From positions 1-64,000 of the forward strand of contig NZ_JACHGW010000004.1 of NCBI RefSeq assembly GCF_014202505.1: a DNA stretch of 64,000 nucleotides. The letters are read 5' to 3'. This document shows, in pieces, positions 39,584 through 48,273 of the stretch (position 1 is the stretch's first letter; the number at the start of each line of letters is the position of its first letter). The notes beneath the pieces were generated by a model, which was not told where the DNA came from, did not search any database, and was given only the letters and a program-made list of their open reading frames with translations. Position numbers and translations under genes: made by a program. The DNA comes from Armatimonas rosea. GTDB taxonomy: Bacteria; Armatimonadota; Armatimonadia; Armatimonadales; Armatimonadaceae.

Positions 39584-41238
39584 CCGCCGATGAGTGGCGT
39601 GAGAAGCTCGCCACTCTCCCTACCAAAGAGATAAATCGCCTGCTCAAGTCCGAGCCAGGCCTGACCGCGCAGATCAGCACGGGCTTCCGGCCTGGCCCGG
39701 AGACCCTCAAGAACCCGGTCGTCCTGCGCCGGCTCGCCGAGGCGCTTCCCAAGAACCCCAAGCTCGCCGAGGCACTCCAGAGCCAGGAGGCACCAGAGCC
39801 GGTCGAAGCCAAGCCGAAACCCCTGCCGCCACCGACGCAAGCCAAGGCCGAGCCGAGCGTGGAGCCGTCGGAGAAGCTGCAGACGAAGCTAAAAGAGCAG
39901 CGTGCTGCGCTCAAGGCCAAGGAAGCGCTCCTTGCCGAGCAGGCGCTTCGACTCGCGCAACTGGAGAAAGAGCGCGATGCCGCCCTCACGGAGCGTGACA
40001 GCGAGCGTAGGGCACGGGAGGCTGTCGAGGTGCGCTTGGAGCGGGAACTGCGGCGCAAGGCCCCCGAGCCGGTCGCTGCCGTGGTTGTCGCGCCACCCAC
40101 ACCACCCACACCACCACCAATCGTCCCACCGGACGACAAGGCTGAGTGGATGCCTGATGCCCTCAACCGCCTGCTGCTGCGCGGCCACGATGCGAGCGTC
40201 TTGGGGCTCTGCCGGGAGCTTCTCTCGGATAAGGACCTCCCGGTTGCGGCGCGTGCCGGTGTGCAGGGAGTCTATGCCATGGCGCTGGGGAGTTTAGGGG
40301 CTACCGATGCACCGGAGCAGTTTCGGGTCGCCACGGAGGCGTATCTGAGTGCCGGGCGTGTGCTCGATGCCGCCGAGACCCTGCTCCGCGCCTTTCCTCG
40401 CCCCAAGCCAAGCACTGCGGAGCGCGCCCTGCTCCAGCGGCTCCTCGCCCTAGCAGAGCGGCGCGGCGAGCTGGAGGCACTGGGCCGGAGCCTGGCTCGC
40501 CAGCGCCTCACCGAGCCGACGGGCTACCGGTGCCTGCTTACCGCGCTGGAGACAGTCGGGGGGCGCTACCCGAACCTCTTGCCCAGCCCGAGTGTCACCA
40601 AGCTCTCCCCCGATGAGCCGGTCGCGCTCCCCACGGCGTCGAAGCGCGCGGCCAGTGTGACGGCGCGTCAGTTGGTCAAGGCAATCGACGAAGGCGAGGT
40701 GGTGCTGATTACGCGGGTCCGCGCCGGGCTTCAGGAGCTCCGCGGCACCAACCCGCCCCTTGCCGACGCGCTCCACAACGCAGTTGGTGCCCTCTCCGAG
40801 CCCGCCCTCACGGTCTTGACCGCCAAGCGGATTCGTCCCATTGTCGTGGACGCGTCGAATGTTGCACGCCATGTCGCCGATCCCATGGCGGCGTTTATGA
40901 ACGCCAAGAAAAAACCGACCGGCTCCGCGGCACAGCTGCTCCAGGTCCGGGATTTTCTGCTACGGCATGGCTTCTTTCCGGTCTTGCTGATCGCCGATGC
41001 CAACCTGCGGCACATTGTCACCGAGAAGGCCCGCTACGACTCCCTTGTCGAGCGGCACATTGTCCGTGAGACCCTCTCCGGAACCAGCGCCGATGAGCTT
41101 CTCCTCACCGAGGCCCACGCGCACCAAGCGCCCCTGCTCACCAACGACCGCCTCGCCGACTGGGGCAAGCAAGCGGAGGGAGTCGAGCGGCTCGGGTTTA
41201 CGCTTCACTCGGGCGGGGTCGTGCTGCTTCCCTCTTGA
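39580..41238 (+). CDS. Coiled-coil protein with C-terminal PIN/NYN-type (Zc3h12a-like) RNase domain
   Basis: 552 residues from ATG 39580. Residues ~90-190 are a charged coiled coil (EKLQTKLKEQRAALKAKEALL) followed by a Pro-rich joint. A helical middle part follows. The last ~145 residues begin RPIVVDASNVARH and continue with LLIADANLRH, SADELLLTEA and LTNDRLADWG, the four acidic positions of Zc3h12a-type RNases. An RNA-cleaving role is likely. It is translationally coupled to rlmN. The 3' end overlaps the convergent TetR gene by 34 nt. Confidence 0.72.
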   Translation: MTADEWREKLATLPTKEINRLLKSEPGLTAQISTGFRPGPETLKNPVVLRRLAEALPKNPKLAEALQSQEAPEPVEAKPKPLPPPTQAKAEPSVEPSEKLQTKLKEQRAALKAKEALLAEQALRLAQLEKERDAALTERDSERRAREAVEVRLERELRRKAPEPVAAVVVAPPTPPTPPPIVPPDDKAEWMPDALNRLLLRGHDASVLGLCRELLSDKDLPVAARAGVQGVYAMALGSLGATDAPEQFRVATEAYLSAGRVLDAAETLLRAFPRPKPSTAERALLQRLLALAERRGELEALGRSLARQRLTEPTGYRCLLTALETVGGRYPNLLPSPSVTKLSPDEPVALPTASKRAASVTARQLVKAIDEGEVVLITRVRAGLQELRGTNPPLADALHNAVGALSEPALTVLTAKRIRPIVVDASNVARHVADPMAAFMNAKKKPTGSAAQLLQVRDFLLRHGFFPVLLIADANLRHIVTEKARYDSLVERHIVRETLSGTSADELLLTEAHAHQAPLLTNDRLADWGKQAEGVERLGFTLHSGGVVLLPS

Positions 41239-41933
41239 GGCGGCAGGGCGGGGTTGCCAAAGAGCGGCTCTAAAATCGCCCCGAGGCGCGCCGCCGACTG
41301 CGCCGCCCACGGGAGCCGCAGCGCAAGCCACATTCGCCCGAGCATCTCCTCGCCAAAGGCAAGTAAGTCCGCGGTCGCTTTCTGGTTGGGGGTTGGGTCC
41401 TGTGCCCAAAAAAGAACCAACAGGAGATGCCCCGTGTAGAGCAGGGTCGGGAGCTGCTGACGGATCGGGCCCTTGGGGACATCGTTTGCCCCCGCCACCA
41501 CCTCCTGAAAGACCCCATGGATCCGCCGTCGCCAGTGCGCCGCCCCCTCCCCGAGCACTTGGGTCGGGCTACCGGGAGTGAGCCCGGCCCCAAAGAGCGC
41601 GGTGAGAGTGGCACGGTGCGGCAGGAGCAGCGCGATATCCGCCCGCTCGATCGCCGCCCAGCGGCTCGCCAGCGAGCCGGGCGGCAACCGCTTCGCCTCG
41701 GTCGCCAGCTCCTCCACCAGCCGCTCGTAGAGGGCGAGGACCATCTCCTCTTTCGTGCGGAAGTAGCGGTACGCAAGCCCCAGCGAGCACTCGGCGCGCT
41801 CGGCGATCCCGCGCATGGTCGCGCCCTCGAATCCCTGCTCGGCAAAGAGCTCCAGCGCCGCGGCTAAGATCCGCTCGCGGGTGCGCTCCCCTTTGGAAAC
41901 CTTCTCGTTAACTGTGGTGGCTATCTCACTCAT
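41205..41933 (-). CDS. TetR-family transcriptional regulator
   Basis: 242 residues from ATG 41933 (an upstream start adds 18 residues). The N-terminal helix-turn-helix is RERILAAALELFAEQGFEGATMRGIAERA with recognition region CSLGLAYRYFRTKEEM, given as landmarks in two parts. The ligand domain resembles no specific subfamily. It is divergent from a membrane-protein gene; palindromes of TGAAC-GTTCA type lie right after the -10 of both, so it probably represses both. It may also control mqnA. Confidence 0.85.
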   Translation of the reverse strand: MSEIATTVNEKVSKGERTRERILAAALELFAEQGFEGATMRGIAERAECSLGLAYRYFRTKEEMVLALYERLVEELATEAKRLPPGSLASRWAAIERADIALLLPHRATLTALFGAGLTPGSPTQVLGEGAAHWRRRIHGVFQEVVAGANDVPKGPIRQQLPTLLYTGHLLLVLFWAQDPTPNQKATADLLAFGEEMLGRMWLALRLPWAAQSAARLGAILEPLFGNPALPPQEGSSTTPPE

Positions 41934-42018
41934 GGTTGTTTTCGGGCGCATTCGGGAGGGACGCTGGGTGATCAGCAGGACCCACAAATGCGCCTACGGA
42001 AGTTTTTGGATTGTTTTT

Positions 42019-42036
42019 TGAACTTTGTTCATTTTA
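42019..42036 (-). promoter_or_regulatory. tetR promoter -10 and operator-like palindrome
   Basis: On the minus strand TAAAAT (42031-42036) runs directly into TGAACAAAGTTCA (42019-42031), arms TGAAC/GTTCA with a 3-nt centre. Position suits autoregulation. Confidence 0.5.
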
Positions 42037-42040
42037 CCTC

Positions 42041-42087
42041 TTGACAGAGTTGATTGCCACGGATATATTAAAATTGAACGTGTTCAA
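42041..42087 (+). promoter_or_regulatory. Promoter and operator of the divergent membrane-protein gene
   Basis: TTGACA (42041-42046), 17-bp spacer, TATATT (42064-42069). The palindrome TTGAACGTGTTCAA (42074-42087) covers the expected start of transcription. 42068-42086 is identical to the sequence at the mqnA start. Confidence 0.7.
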
Positions 42088-42100
42088 AAATGTTTCGAGG

Positions 42101-42478
42101 ATGAATTTGAGGCCAATGCTACGCGCTGTAGGAGGAAGTTTTCTGGCAACCCTGATCGGCTGGAGTGTCGGCGCGGCTTGTTGGCTGGTGTGGGCACCCA
42201 TTGCCTTCTTCTACATGGGCTTTGTGATCCTTCCCCTCTGGCTCCTTGTGCTCCTGCCACTCTATCTCTTTCTGCCTCGAGAAAGTTTCCTCTGGCAGGC
42301 ACGCTTTGCCCTCCCCTTGGGAGCAGCGGCGGGTGGCTTGTTGGTAGCAGCCCTCCTTGCAGTTACTGGTGCGTGGAAGGAAGTTAATCTGTTCTTCCTG
42401 CTCGATGCTCTTACGGGCGCGATCACGGGGGGGACTGCCTGCTACGCTGCCACAAAAAACGTCAGCCGCTACCGGTAA
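42101..42478 (+). CDS. Small integral membrane protein controlled by TetR
   Basis: 125 residues from ATG 42101 (ATG 42116 is an alternative). About four hydrophobic helices: GSFLATLIGWSVGAACWLVW, FFYMGFVILPLWLLVLLPLY, LPLGAAAGGLLVAALLAV and LDALTGAITGGTACY. No family is recognised. The divergent TetR gene and shared operators suggest an inducible membrane function such as efflux or stress response. Confidence 0.6.
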   Translation: MNLRPMLRAVGGSFLATLIGWSVGAACWLVWAPIAFFYMGFVILPLWLLVLLPLYLFLPRESFLWQARFALPLGAAAGGLLVAALLAVTGAWKEVNLFFLLDALTGAITGGTACYAATKNVSRYR

Positions 42479-42483
42479 CGACT

Positions 42484-43371
42484 ATGAAACTCATCATCAC
42501 GGGCGGCTCGGGGTACTGCGGCAAACTTCTGACGGCGTTCTTTACGGAGCGTGGCGACCAGGTCGTGGTGGTCTCGCGGCAAAACGGGGGCTGGGCGCGG
42601 CTCGCGGAGCTCTTTAACGGGGCCGATGTGGTGATCAATCTGGCGGGGCGCTCGGTGAACTGCCGCTACACGGCGGACAACTGCGCGGCGATCTATGCCT
42701 CGCGCTTGGACACGACGCGGGCGGTGGGCGAGGCGATTGCGGCGTGCCCGAATCCGCCACGGGTCTGGCTCAACGCGTCCACGGCGACCATCTACCGCGA
42801 TGCACAGGACAGAGAGATGGACGAGGCAACGGGCGAGGTGGGAAAAGGCTTCTCCGTCGATGTGGCTACCCGCTGGGAGCAAGCGCTCGCGGATGCGCCA
42901 ATACCGCATACCCGGAAAGTGGCGCTGCGTGCGGCGATGGTGATGGGGCCAGGGAGCGACGGTGTCTTCGGCGCGTTTCTGGGGCTGACCAAGCTTGGGT
43001 TGGGTGGGCCGATGGCAGGCGGTGGACAGTTTGTGAGCTGGATTCATGCTACAGATTTTTGCCGCGCAATCGCCTTCCTGATCGAGCACGAGGAGCTCTC
43101 TGGTGCCGTCAACCTCGCCGCTCCCGAGCCGGTGACCAACCGCGTGTTCCTCACTGAGCTGCGCCGTGCCCTCAAGATGCCTATCGGGCTACCGTCGGCG
43201 CGCTGGATGCTGGAGCTCGGTGCCTACCTCCGCCAGACCGAGACCGAGCTTCTTCTCAAGAGCCGCCGTGTGGTTCCGGGCAGGCTCACCAAGGCGGGCT
43301 TTACCTTCACCTTCCCGACGTGGCGCGCCGCGGCACACGCGCTTGTCGGCGACAAGGTGGACGGAAATTAA
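42484..43371 (+). CDS. NAD-dependent epimerase/dehydratase-like protein (TIGR01777/SDR39U1 type)
   Basis: 295 residues. Rossmann start MKLIITGGSGYCGKLL, then NLAGRSVNCRYT and SRLDTTRAVGEAI, characteristic of the TIGR01777 (YfcH/SDR39U1) group, and FVSWIHATDFCRAI before the C-terminal domain. The catalytic Tyr typical of active SDRs (YxxxK) is not evident, as usual in this group. It could bind NADP in cell-division or envelope contexts; the function is unknown. Confidence 0.78.
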   Translation: MKLIITGGSGYCGKLLTAFFTERGDQVVVVSRQNGGWARLAELFNGADVVINLAGRSVNCRYTADNCAAIYASRLDTTRAVGEAIAACPNPPRVWLNASTATIYRDAQDREMDEATGEVGKGFSVDVATRWEQALADAPIPHTRKVALRAAMVMGPGSDGVFGAFLGLTKLGLGGPMAGGGQFVSWIHATDFCRAIAFLIEHEELSGAVNLAAPEPVTNRVFLTELRRALKMPIGLPSARWMLELGAYLRQTETELLLKSRRVVPGRLTKAGFTFTFPTWRAAAHALVGDKVDGN

Positions 43372-43417
43372 GCGGAACTTCTTAAACAGGCGTTTGTATC
43401 CTTATTAGTATCTTTGA

Positions 43418-43423
43418 TATACT
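43418..43423 (+). promoter_or_regulatory. -10 element (TATACT)
   Basis: TATACT ends 10 nt before the ATG at 43434; predicted leader is 3-4 nt. TTGTAT 18 bp upstream is a possible -35. Confidence 0.5.
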
Positions 43424-43433
43424 AAACCCTGCC

Positions 43434-45377
43434 ATGACCGAAACCGCCCCCCTCGAAGGAGACTGTCGGGAGGACGCTCTCTGCGCCCTTCGCACTCGCT
43501 TCCCGAACACCACCTTCCTGGCGCTCGGGCAGACCGCGCTCTGGGATGAGCCGACCAAGGCAACCCTGCGCCGCCGCCTCGACCACTTCTGGCCCGAGGC
43601 GAGCATCCTGGCGGGGGTCCACGACACCGACTACTTCGCCAAGCTCCATGGCTTCCACCAGCCCGGCGGCGAGGCGTTTGCGCTGGTCGGCCACGACGAT
43701 CACAAGACCCGTGCGCTCTGGTCGGCCGCTGGGGAGATGAGTCAGCTCTTTGGCTCCGAGGACGTGCCGACGCGTGATCTCTTGCTCCGCGAGGCAGGGG
43801 TCTCCCTCAAGAAAGCACTGGCCTTCGCCGACGATCCCGATGCACTCCTCTCGGAACTGACCATGGCGTGGGGCTGGACGGGCATTCTCCATGCGGGCTG
43901 GGAGCGCCAGATCTCCGCAGAGGTGAAGCTGGCCGAGATCCTCCCTACCCTCACGGAGCAGATTCGCTGGGCGACCGAGGGAAGTGCGGTGGGCCAGACC
44001 CTGATCGGCTGGGTCGAGGAGTTCTCCGCCGCGCACCCCGATGCCCTCCTTCCCTGTCTCTACCAGTACCTCCTGCCACGCCTCTACGAGCAGCTCTTGG
44101 GAGCCCTACCCCAGAACTTCGCCACCACGCGCACGACTACCCTCCTACGCTTCAACACCGAGACCTGCTCCCACCCCCGCTTCTGGCTGGTGCAAGCCTT
44201 CCTCGATCCTGCCACCCGCGCCCAAGCCCGTGAGGCCTACGATCTGGCGGTCGAGGGCGGCGAGCAGTACACCCTGGACCAGTTCGGCCCCGGTGCCCGC
44301 CCCTTTGATCTGGTCGTCCCCGGCCGTGGCCGTGGCACGCTCCGTGTCCGCGCCGATGGCTCGGTCTGGATCGATACGCCCGACCCGATCCACCTGCCTG
44401 GCGAGAAGGTCATCACGAGCGTCCGGCAGCTTGCCGAGCGGATAGAGAGTGCGCTCGGGCCGGACTGTGTGCTGATTGGCAAGGCAGTCGCGCTCTTGCC
44501 GATGCTGACGGCGGAGTGGGTTCTGGTCTTCCACGAGGGAGCGAGCGGCTACTCCTGGCGCTCGGCGCGGCTGATGGCGGAGCTGCGCCGCCTGCGGGTC
44601 TCGCACCCGACGCTTCGCCCGATCCTGCGCATCACCTACCACACCTGGGACAGCCTCAGCGCCGCGCCCGGTGTCCGCCTCACCCTCCCCGAGCACCTTA
44701 CCCAAGCACTCGGACGCCAGACACTCGATGCCGATGACTTTGCCGCGTGCTGGCGACGGGGCAGCGAGTGGGAGAGCCGCCGCCTCACCGAGCTAGCCGG
44801 TCTGCGCTCGCCCAAGTCGCTGCTGGCCTACCTGGAGCGGCACTGCCTGCTGATGAGCGCTGCGGAGTACGCCCGCGCCAACAACACCCTCCAGCTCCTC
44901 TGGGAGCAGGCCCGAACCCTGCGCGACCACGAGCGCTCTGTACTCACCGAGGTCCGCCAGCTCCGCGCAACATCGAACGCACTCGAGCATGCCAAGGGGG
45001 ACGACTTCCGTGCCCGTGGCTCGGTCCTTGACGATGCCGCCGTGCAGGAGCGCCGTGAGCGCTTCGATCTGCCGCTCGCCCAGAATCGCCGCCGGGTCCG
45101 CCAGCTTCTTCTCCAGGCCAAGCAGCTTCACCGCGAGCGGGTGATTATCGAGCGCTCCCCCCGCGCCCTCGCCGCCCGCACCACCCTGCGCCGGATCGAG
45201 GCCGAGGCGGAGATCGCCAAGGCACGCCTCGCTAAGAACGCACTCCAGACGGTCCACGGGCTCCCTCACACCGAGAAGCGCCCCTCCGCGTGGTGGTTCC
45301 CCCAGGTCGATCCCAGCGGCCGCTGGTTCAACCAAGTCGCCGATACCGCAGAGCTACGGCTCGAAGAGCTGGTGTGA
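43434..45377 (+). CDS. Hypothetical 647-residue protein coupled to dapF
   Basis: No family recognised. The first ~300 residues are helical and contain HDTDYFAKLHGF and GHDDHKTRALW, His/Asp-rich motifs that could bind metal. Residues ~300-470 look alpha/beta (FDLVVPGRGRGTLRVRADGSVW, VITSVRQLAERIESALGPDCV). The last ~170 residues form a charged coiled coil (RRRVRQLLLQAKQLHRERVIIERS). No signal peptide or membrane helix. It overlaps dapF by 4 nt (GTGA), so expression is tied to diaminopimelate synthesis; a cell wall link is only inference. Confidence 0.55.
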   Translation: MTETAPLEGDCREDALCALRTRFPNTTFLALGQTALWDEPTKATLRRRLDHFWPEASILAGVHDTDYFAKLHGFHQPGGEAFALVGHDDHKTRALWSAAGEMSQLFGSEDVPTRDLLLREAGVSLKKALAFADDPDALLSELTMAWGWTGILHAGWERQISAEVKLAEILPTLTEQIRWATEGSAVGQTLIGWVEEFSAAHPDALLPCLYQYLLPRLYEQLLGALPQNFATTRTTTLLRFNTETCSHPRFWLVQAFLDPATRAQAREAYDLAVEGGEQYTLDQFGPGARPFDLVVPGRGRGTLRVRADGSVWIDTPDPIHLPGEKVITSVRQLAERIESALGPDCVLIGKAVALLPMLTAEWVLVFHEGASGYSWRSARLMAELRRLRVSHPTLRPILRITYHTWDSLSAAPGVRLTLPEHLTQALGRQTLDADDFAACWRRGSEWESRRLTELAGLRSPKSLLAYLERHCLLMSAAEYARANNTLQLLWEQARTLRDHERSVLTEVRQLRATSNALEHAKGDDFRARGSVLDDAAVQERRERFDLPLAQNRRRVRQLLLQAKQLHRERVIIERSPRALAARTTLRRIEAEAEIAKARLAKNALQTVHGLPHTEKRPSAWWFPQVDPSGRWFNQVADTAELRLEELV

Positions 45378-46288
45378 TCGCCTTCACCAAGATGCAGGCG
45401 ATCGGCAACGACTTTGTCGTGATCGAGGAGCCGGAAAACATCGACCTCTCCGCGCTCGCCGCCAAGGTCTGTGATCGGCGCTTTGGGATCGGGGCCGATG
45501 GCATGCTGACTTACAAAGCGAACCCACCCGCCTCTCCGTTCGTCCCTCTCTCCGAGGCACCCTCCCTTGCGGCAAGGGAGGGCTGGGGTGGGTTCCGCTT
45601 CCGTATCTTCAACGCCGATGGCTCCGAGGACACGATGTGCGGCAACGGGCTACGCTGTGTCGTGCGGCTGGCCACGGAGCGAGGGCAGGTTCCCTTGACC
45701 GGGATCGCCCAGACGGCATCGGGGGAGGTTCCCTACGCTATCGACGGTACACAGATCACCCTCACGCTTCCCCCACCGCGCTTCGACTGTGATAGCATTC
45801 CTCTTGACCTTATAGCCTGGGGGGAACGCTTTCGGACCCTGTTCGATGGACGAAACCTGATGCCGGTTCCCGTCGCCGGGGGCTCGTTTGCGCTTAGCGC
45901 GGTCAACACGGGCTCCACCCACAGTGTCACGTTTCGTAGCAACTTGCCCAGTGACGAGGAGTTTCTCTCGTGGTCGCCGCGGGTGGAGAATAGCCCGGCA
46001 TTTCCCGAGAAGACCAGCCTGATGTGGGCCACGGTCTCGGGGAGCAATGCGCTGAAACTCCGTATCTGGGAGCGCGGGGTTGGGGAGACGCTCGGCTGTG
46101 GGACGGGAGCCTGCGCGGCCGCCGTGCTCGCCATTGTGGAGGGGAAGGCCAGCCCCGTTTTCCCCGTGGAGGTCACGTCGAAGGGCGGCACCGTGCAGGT
46201 TCGCTGGGATGGCGACGAGCGCTCGCCGATCTTGCTGATAGGTTCTGCAAACACTATATATAGCGGTACCTTGGACAGTTTTCTCTAA
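45374..46288 (+). CDS. dapF: Diaminopimelate epimerase
   Basis: 304 residues from GTG 45374. Interconverts LL- and meso-diaminopimelate for lysine and peptidoglycan. The catalytic pair is Cys89 (DTMCGNG) and the Cys in GETLGCGTGACA. Residues ~49-73 (ANPPASPFVPLSEAP and following) are an insertion between GADGMLTYK and FRFRIFNADGSE, which are almost adjacent in other DapF proteins; it is encoded by a palindromic element. The frame is intact. Confidence 0.9.
   Translation: MIAFTKMQAIGNDFVVIEEPENIDLSALAAKVCDRRFGIGADGMLTYKANPPASPFVPLSEAPSLAAREGWGGFRFRIFNADGSEDTMCGNGLRCVVRLATERGQVPLTGIAQTASGEVPYAIDGTQITLTLPPPRFDCDSIPLDLIAWGERFRTLFDGRNLMPVPVAGGSFALSAVNTGSTHSVTFRSNLPSDEEFLSWSPRVENSPAFPEKTSLMWATVSGSNALKLRIWERGVGETLGCGTGACAAAVLAIVEGKASPVFPVEVTSKGGTVQVRWDGDERSPILLIGSANTIYSGTLDSFL
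45520..45595. repeat. Palindromic element inserted in frame in dapF
   Basis: Outer arms GAACCCACCC (45520-45529) and complement (45586-45595); inner arms CCCTCCCTTGC (45560-45570) and complement (45572-45582). About 75 bp, a multiple of three, coding for ~25 extra residues. Confidence 0.7.
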
Positions 46289-46294
46289 GGACGG

Positions 46295-46300
46295 TAGAAT
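46295..46300 (+). promoter_or_regulatory. -10 element (TAGAAT), leaderless
   Basis: TAGAAT ends 6 nt before the GTG at 46307 of the LysR gene. Confidence 0.45.
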
Positions 46301-46306
46301 CCGTGC

Positions 46307-47188
46307 GTGGATCTCGATGCCCTTCGCCTCTTTGTTGATCTTGCAGAGACACGCTCCTTCTCCAAAACCGCAGGAAAACACTTCGTCTCCCAGTCCGCCG
46401 TGAGCCAGCGGGTGCGCTCCCTTGAAAAAGAGCTTGGTCACCGGCTGGTAGAGCGCGGGAAAGGCCGTCCCGGCGCGCACTTCACCGAGGCGGGCGAGCG
46501 CACCCTTAGCTATGCACGGGAGATCCTGGGTCGCGCCGATGCCCTCAAGCGTGAGCTGATAGACCTCGGGAGTGAGATTGGCGGTGCGCTCAATGTGGCG
46601 ACGGTCTACTCCATCGGGCTGCACGCACTCACCCCGTCGGTCTCGGACTTTCTGCGGCAGTTTCCCACGGTGAACCTGCACCTGGAGTACCTGCGCACCG
46701 ACCGCATCTACGAGGCGCTGCTGGCGGGGACCATTGACTGCGGAATTGTCGCCTGCCCGCGGGAGCGGGTGGGAATCACGGTCCTGCCCCTGCACTCCGA
46801 GCGCATGGTGGTCGCTCTCCCGGCGGGGCATATCCTGGCAAAGGAGAAAGTCATCCACGCCAGTGACCTCGCCGACCGGCCCTTTGTGGCCTTCGACGCC
46901 GACATCCCCACGCGGCTCCTGATCGACAGCTTCCTCGCCGAGCACAATGTCTCGGTGCGCATCACCCAGGCCTTCGACAATATCGAGACCATCAAGCGCG
47001 TGGTCGAGATTGGACTGGGGGTCAGCATCCTCCCCGAGCCGACCGTCGAGCGCGAGGCCCGCGATGGCACGATTATCGTCCGCCCCCTCGCCGATGGAGA
47101 GCTGACGCGCCCGACCGGGGTTCTCCTGCCCAAGGGCCGCACCCCGAGCCGTGCCCTAGAGCGCTTTCTCTCCGTGATTACCCCGTGA
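46307..47188 (+). CDS. LysR-family transcriptional regulator
   Basis: 293 residues from GTG. The winged helix-turn-helix (residues 1-60) is read from LRLFVDLAETRSFSKTA and SQSAVSQRVRSLEKELG; the periplasmic-binding-like effector domain follows from ~90. It resembles the CysL/YwfK branch. The target is unknown; its 3' end overlaps the convergent alanine racemase gene by 11 nt. Confidence 0.88.
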   Translation: MDLDALRLFVDLAETRSFSKTAGKHFVSQSAVSQRVRSLEKELGHRLVERGKGRPGAHFTEAGERTLSYAREILGRADALKRELIDLGSEIGGALNVATVYSIGLHALTPSVSDFLRQFPTVNLHLEYLRTDRIYEALLAGTIDCGIVACPRERVGITVLPLHSERMVVALPAGHILAKEKVIHASDLADRPFVAFDADIPTRLLIDSFLAEHNVSVRITQAFDNIETIKRVVEIGLGVSILPEPTVEREARDGTIIVRPLADGELTRPTGVLLPKGRTPSRALERFLSVITP

Positions 47189-48245
47189 CATAGTAGCGGG
47201 GCACGCGGCTATTGAGCAGGGTGGTTGGCTCGTGCGCCGTGGTCTCCGCCCACTGCGCCACCTCCTCCGCCGTGATCCCCTCCCCGATCAGGGTCACCGT
47301 CTCGCCCACCTCAACACCCGGAACATCGGTCACGTCAATCTGGCACTGGTCCATCGAGACCCGCCCCACGATCGGGCAGCGCACGCCCCGGACACTCACA
47401 AAGCCTTGGTTTCCCAGCCGCCGGAGCCAGCCGTCACCGTAGCCCGCCGGGACAGTCGCAATCACGGAGTCTCGCTCGAGGGTGTGGGTCCGTCCATAGC
47501 CCACGGTCGCCCCCGCCGGGAGTGGCTTTACCAGGGTCAGGCGCGCCTTCACGGTCATGGCCGGAACGACCGGGCACTGCTCCAGAGCACCCGGATAGGG
47601 CGCGATCCCGTAGAGAATAGCCCCTGCTCGGGGAAAGCCCTCGCCGGGCACCCGTAACATCCCCGGCGAGTTGCTCAGGGAACGCTCGCCCTGCCAGGTG
47701 CGGGTCGCCTCGGCAAAGGCCGCACACTGTGCGATTGTCGGTGCGAGCTCCGGCTCATCGGCGCTGGCAAAGTGGGTCGCAACACCGACAATCTCCACCT
47801 GGGGCGGGCAAGACGCGCGTAGCTGGGCGAGGGTCTCGCTGTCCATGCCCTCCCGCCCCATCCCGGAGTCGTGGACCAGAAAGCAGGGCGCGGGAAGGGG
47901 CGCGCCCTGTGCCGCGGTGGCGAAGGCCTGAAAGAACGCGGGGCTGGAGATAAAGGGAGTGAGGTGGGCACGCAGGCAGTCCTCCGCCTCTTCCGGGAGC
48001 AGGGCGCTGAGCGGGTAGATCGCCTCGGTAATCCCTGCCTTGCGCAGGCTCAGTCCCTCGTCGAGGGTCGCCACACACAGCCGCTGCGCGCCCGCCGCGA
48101 CACACGCACGGGCCACAGGGACGAGCCCATGGCCGTAGGCATTGGCCTTGACCACCGCAGCGACATCGCCGTAGCGGGCTGTCAGGAGACGAAAGTTAAG
48201 GGCGATGGCCTCCAGAGAGACCTCCGCCCAGACACGTGTACGCAC
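47178..48245 (-). CDS. alr: Alanine racemase
   Basis: 355 residues from GTG 48245, which follows a TAAGAT by 7 nt; a longer frame has low-complexity Arg-rich sequence and is unlikely. PLP enzyme making D-alanine for peptidoglycan. The PLP lysine is in AVVKANAYGHG; the catalytic Tyr is in VGYGRTH. RVSMDQCQIDVTDVP and the C-terminal PRYYV are family landmarks. Confidence 0.92.
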   Translation of the reverse strand: MRTRVWAEVSLEAIALNFRLLTARYGDVAAVVKANAYGHGLVPVARACVAAGAQRLCVATLDEGLSLRKAGITEAIYPLSALLPEEAEDCLRAHLTPFISSPAFFQAFATAAQGAPLPAPCFLVHDSGMGREGMDSETLAQLRASCPPQVEIVGVATHFASADEPELAPTIAQCAAFAEATRTWQGERSLSNSPGMLRVPGEGFPRAGAILYGIAPYPGALEQCPVVPAMTVKARLTLVKPLPAGATVGYGRTHTLERDSVIATVPAGYGDGWLRRLGNQGFVSVRGVRCPIVGRVSMDQCQIDVTDVPGVEVGETVTLIGEGITAEEVAQWAETTAHEPTTLLNSRVPRYYVTG

Positions 48246-48252
48246 AAGGGGT

Positions 48253-48258
48253 ATCTTA
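48253..48258 (-). promoter_or_regulatory. -10 element (TAAGAT), leaderless
   Basis: TAAGAT ends 7 nt before the GTG start of the alanine racemase gene. Confidence 0.4.
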
Positions 48259-48273
48259 CCCCGTATTGGGAGC

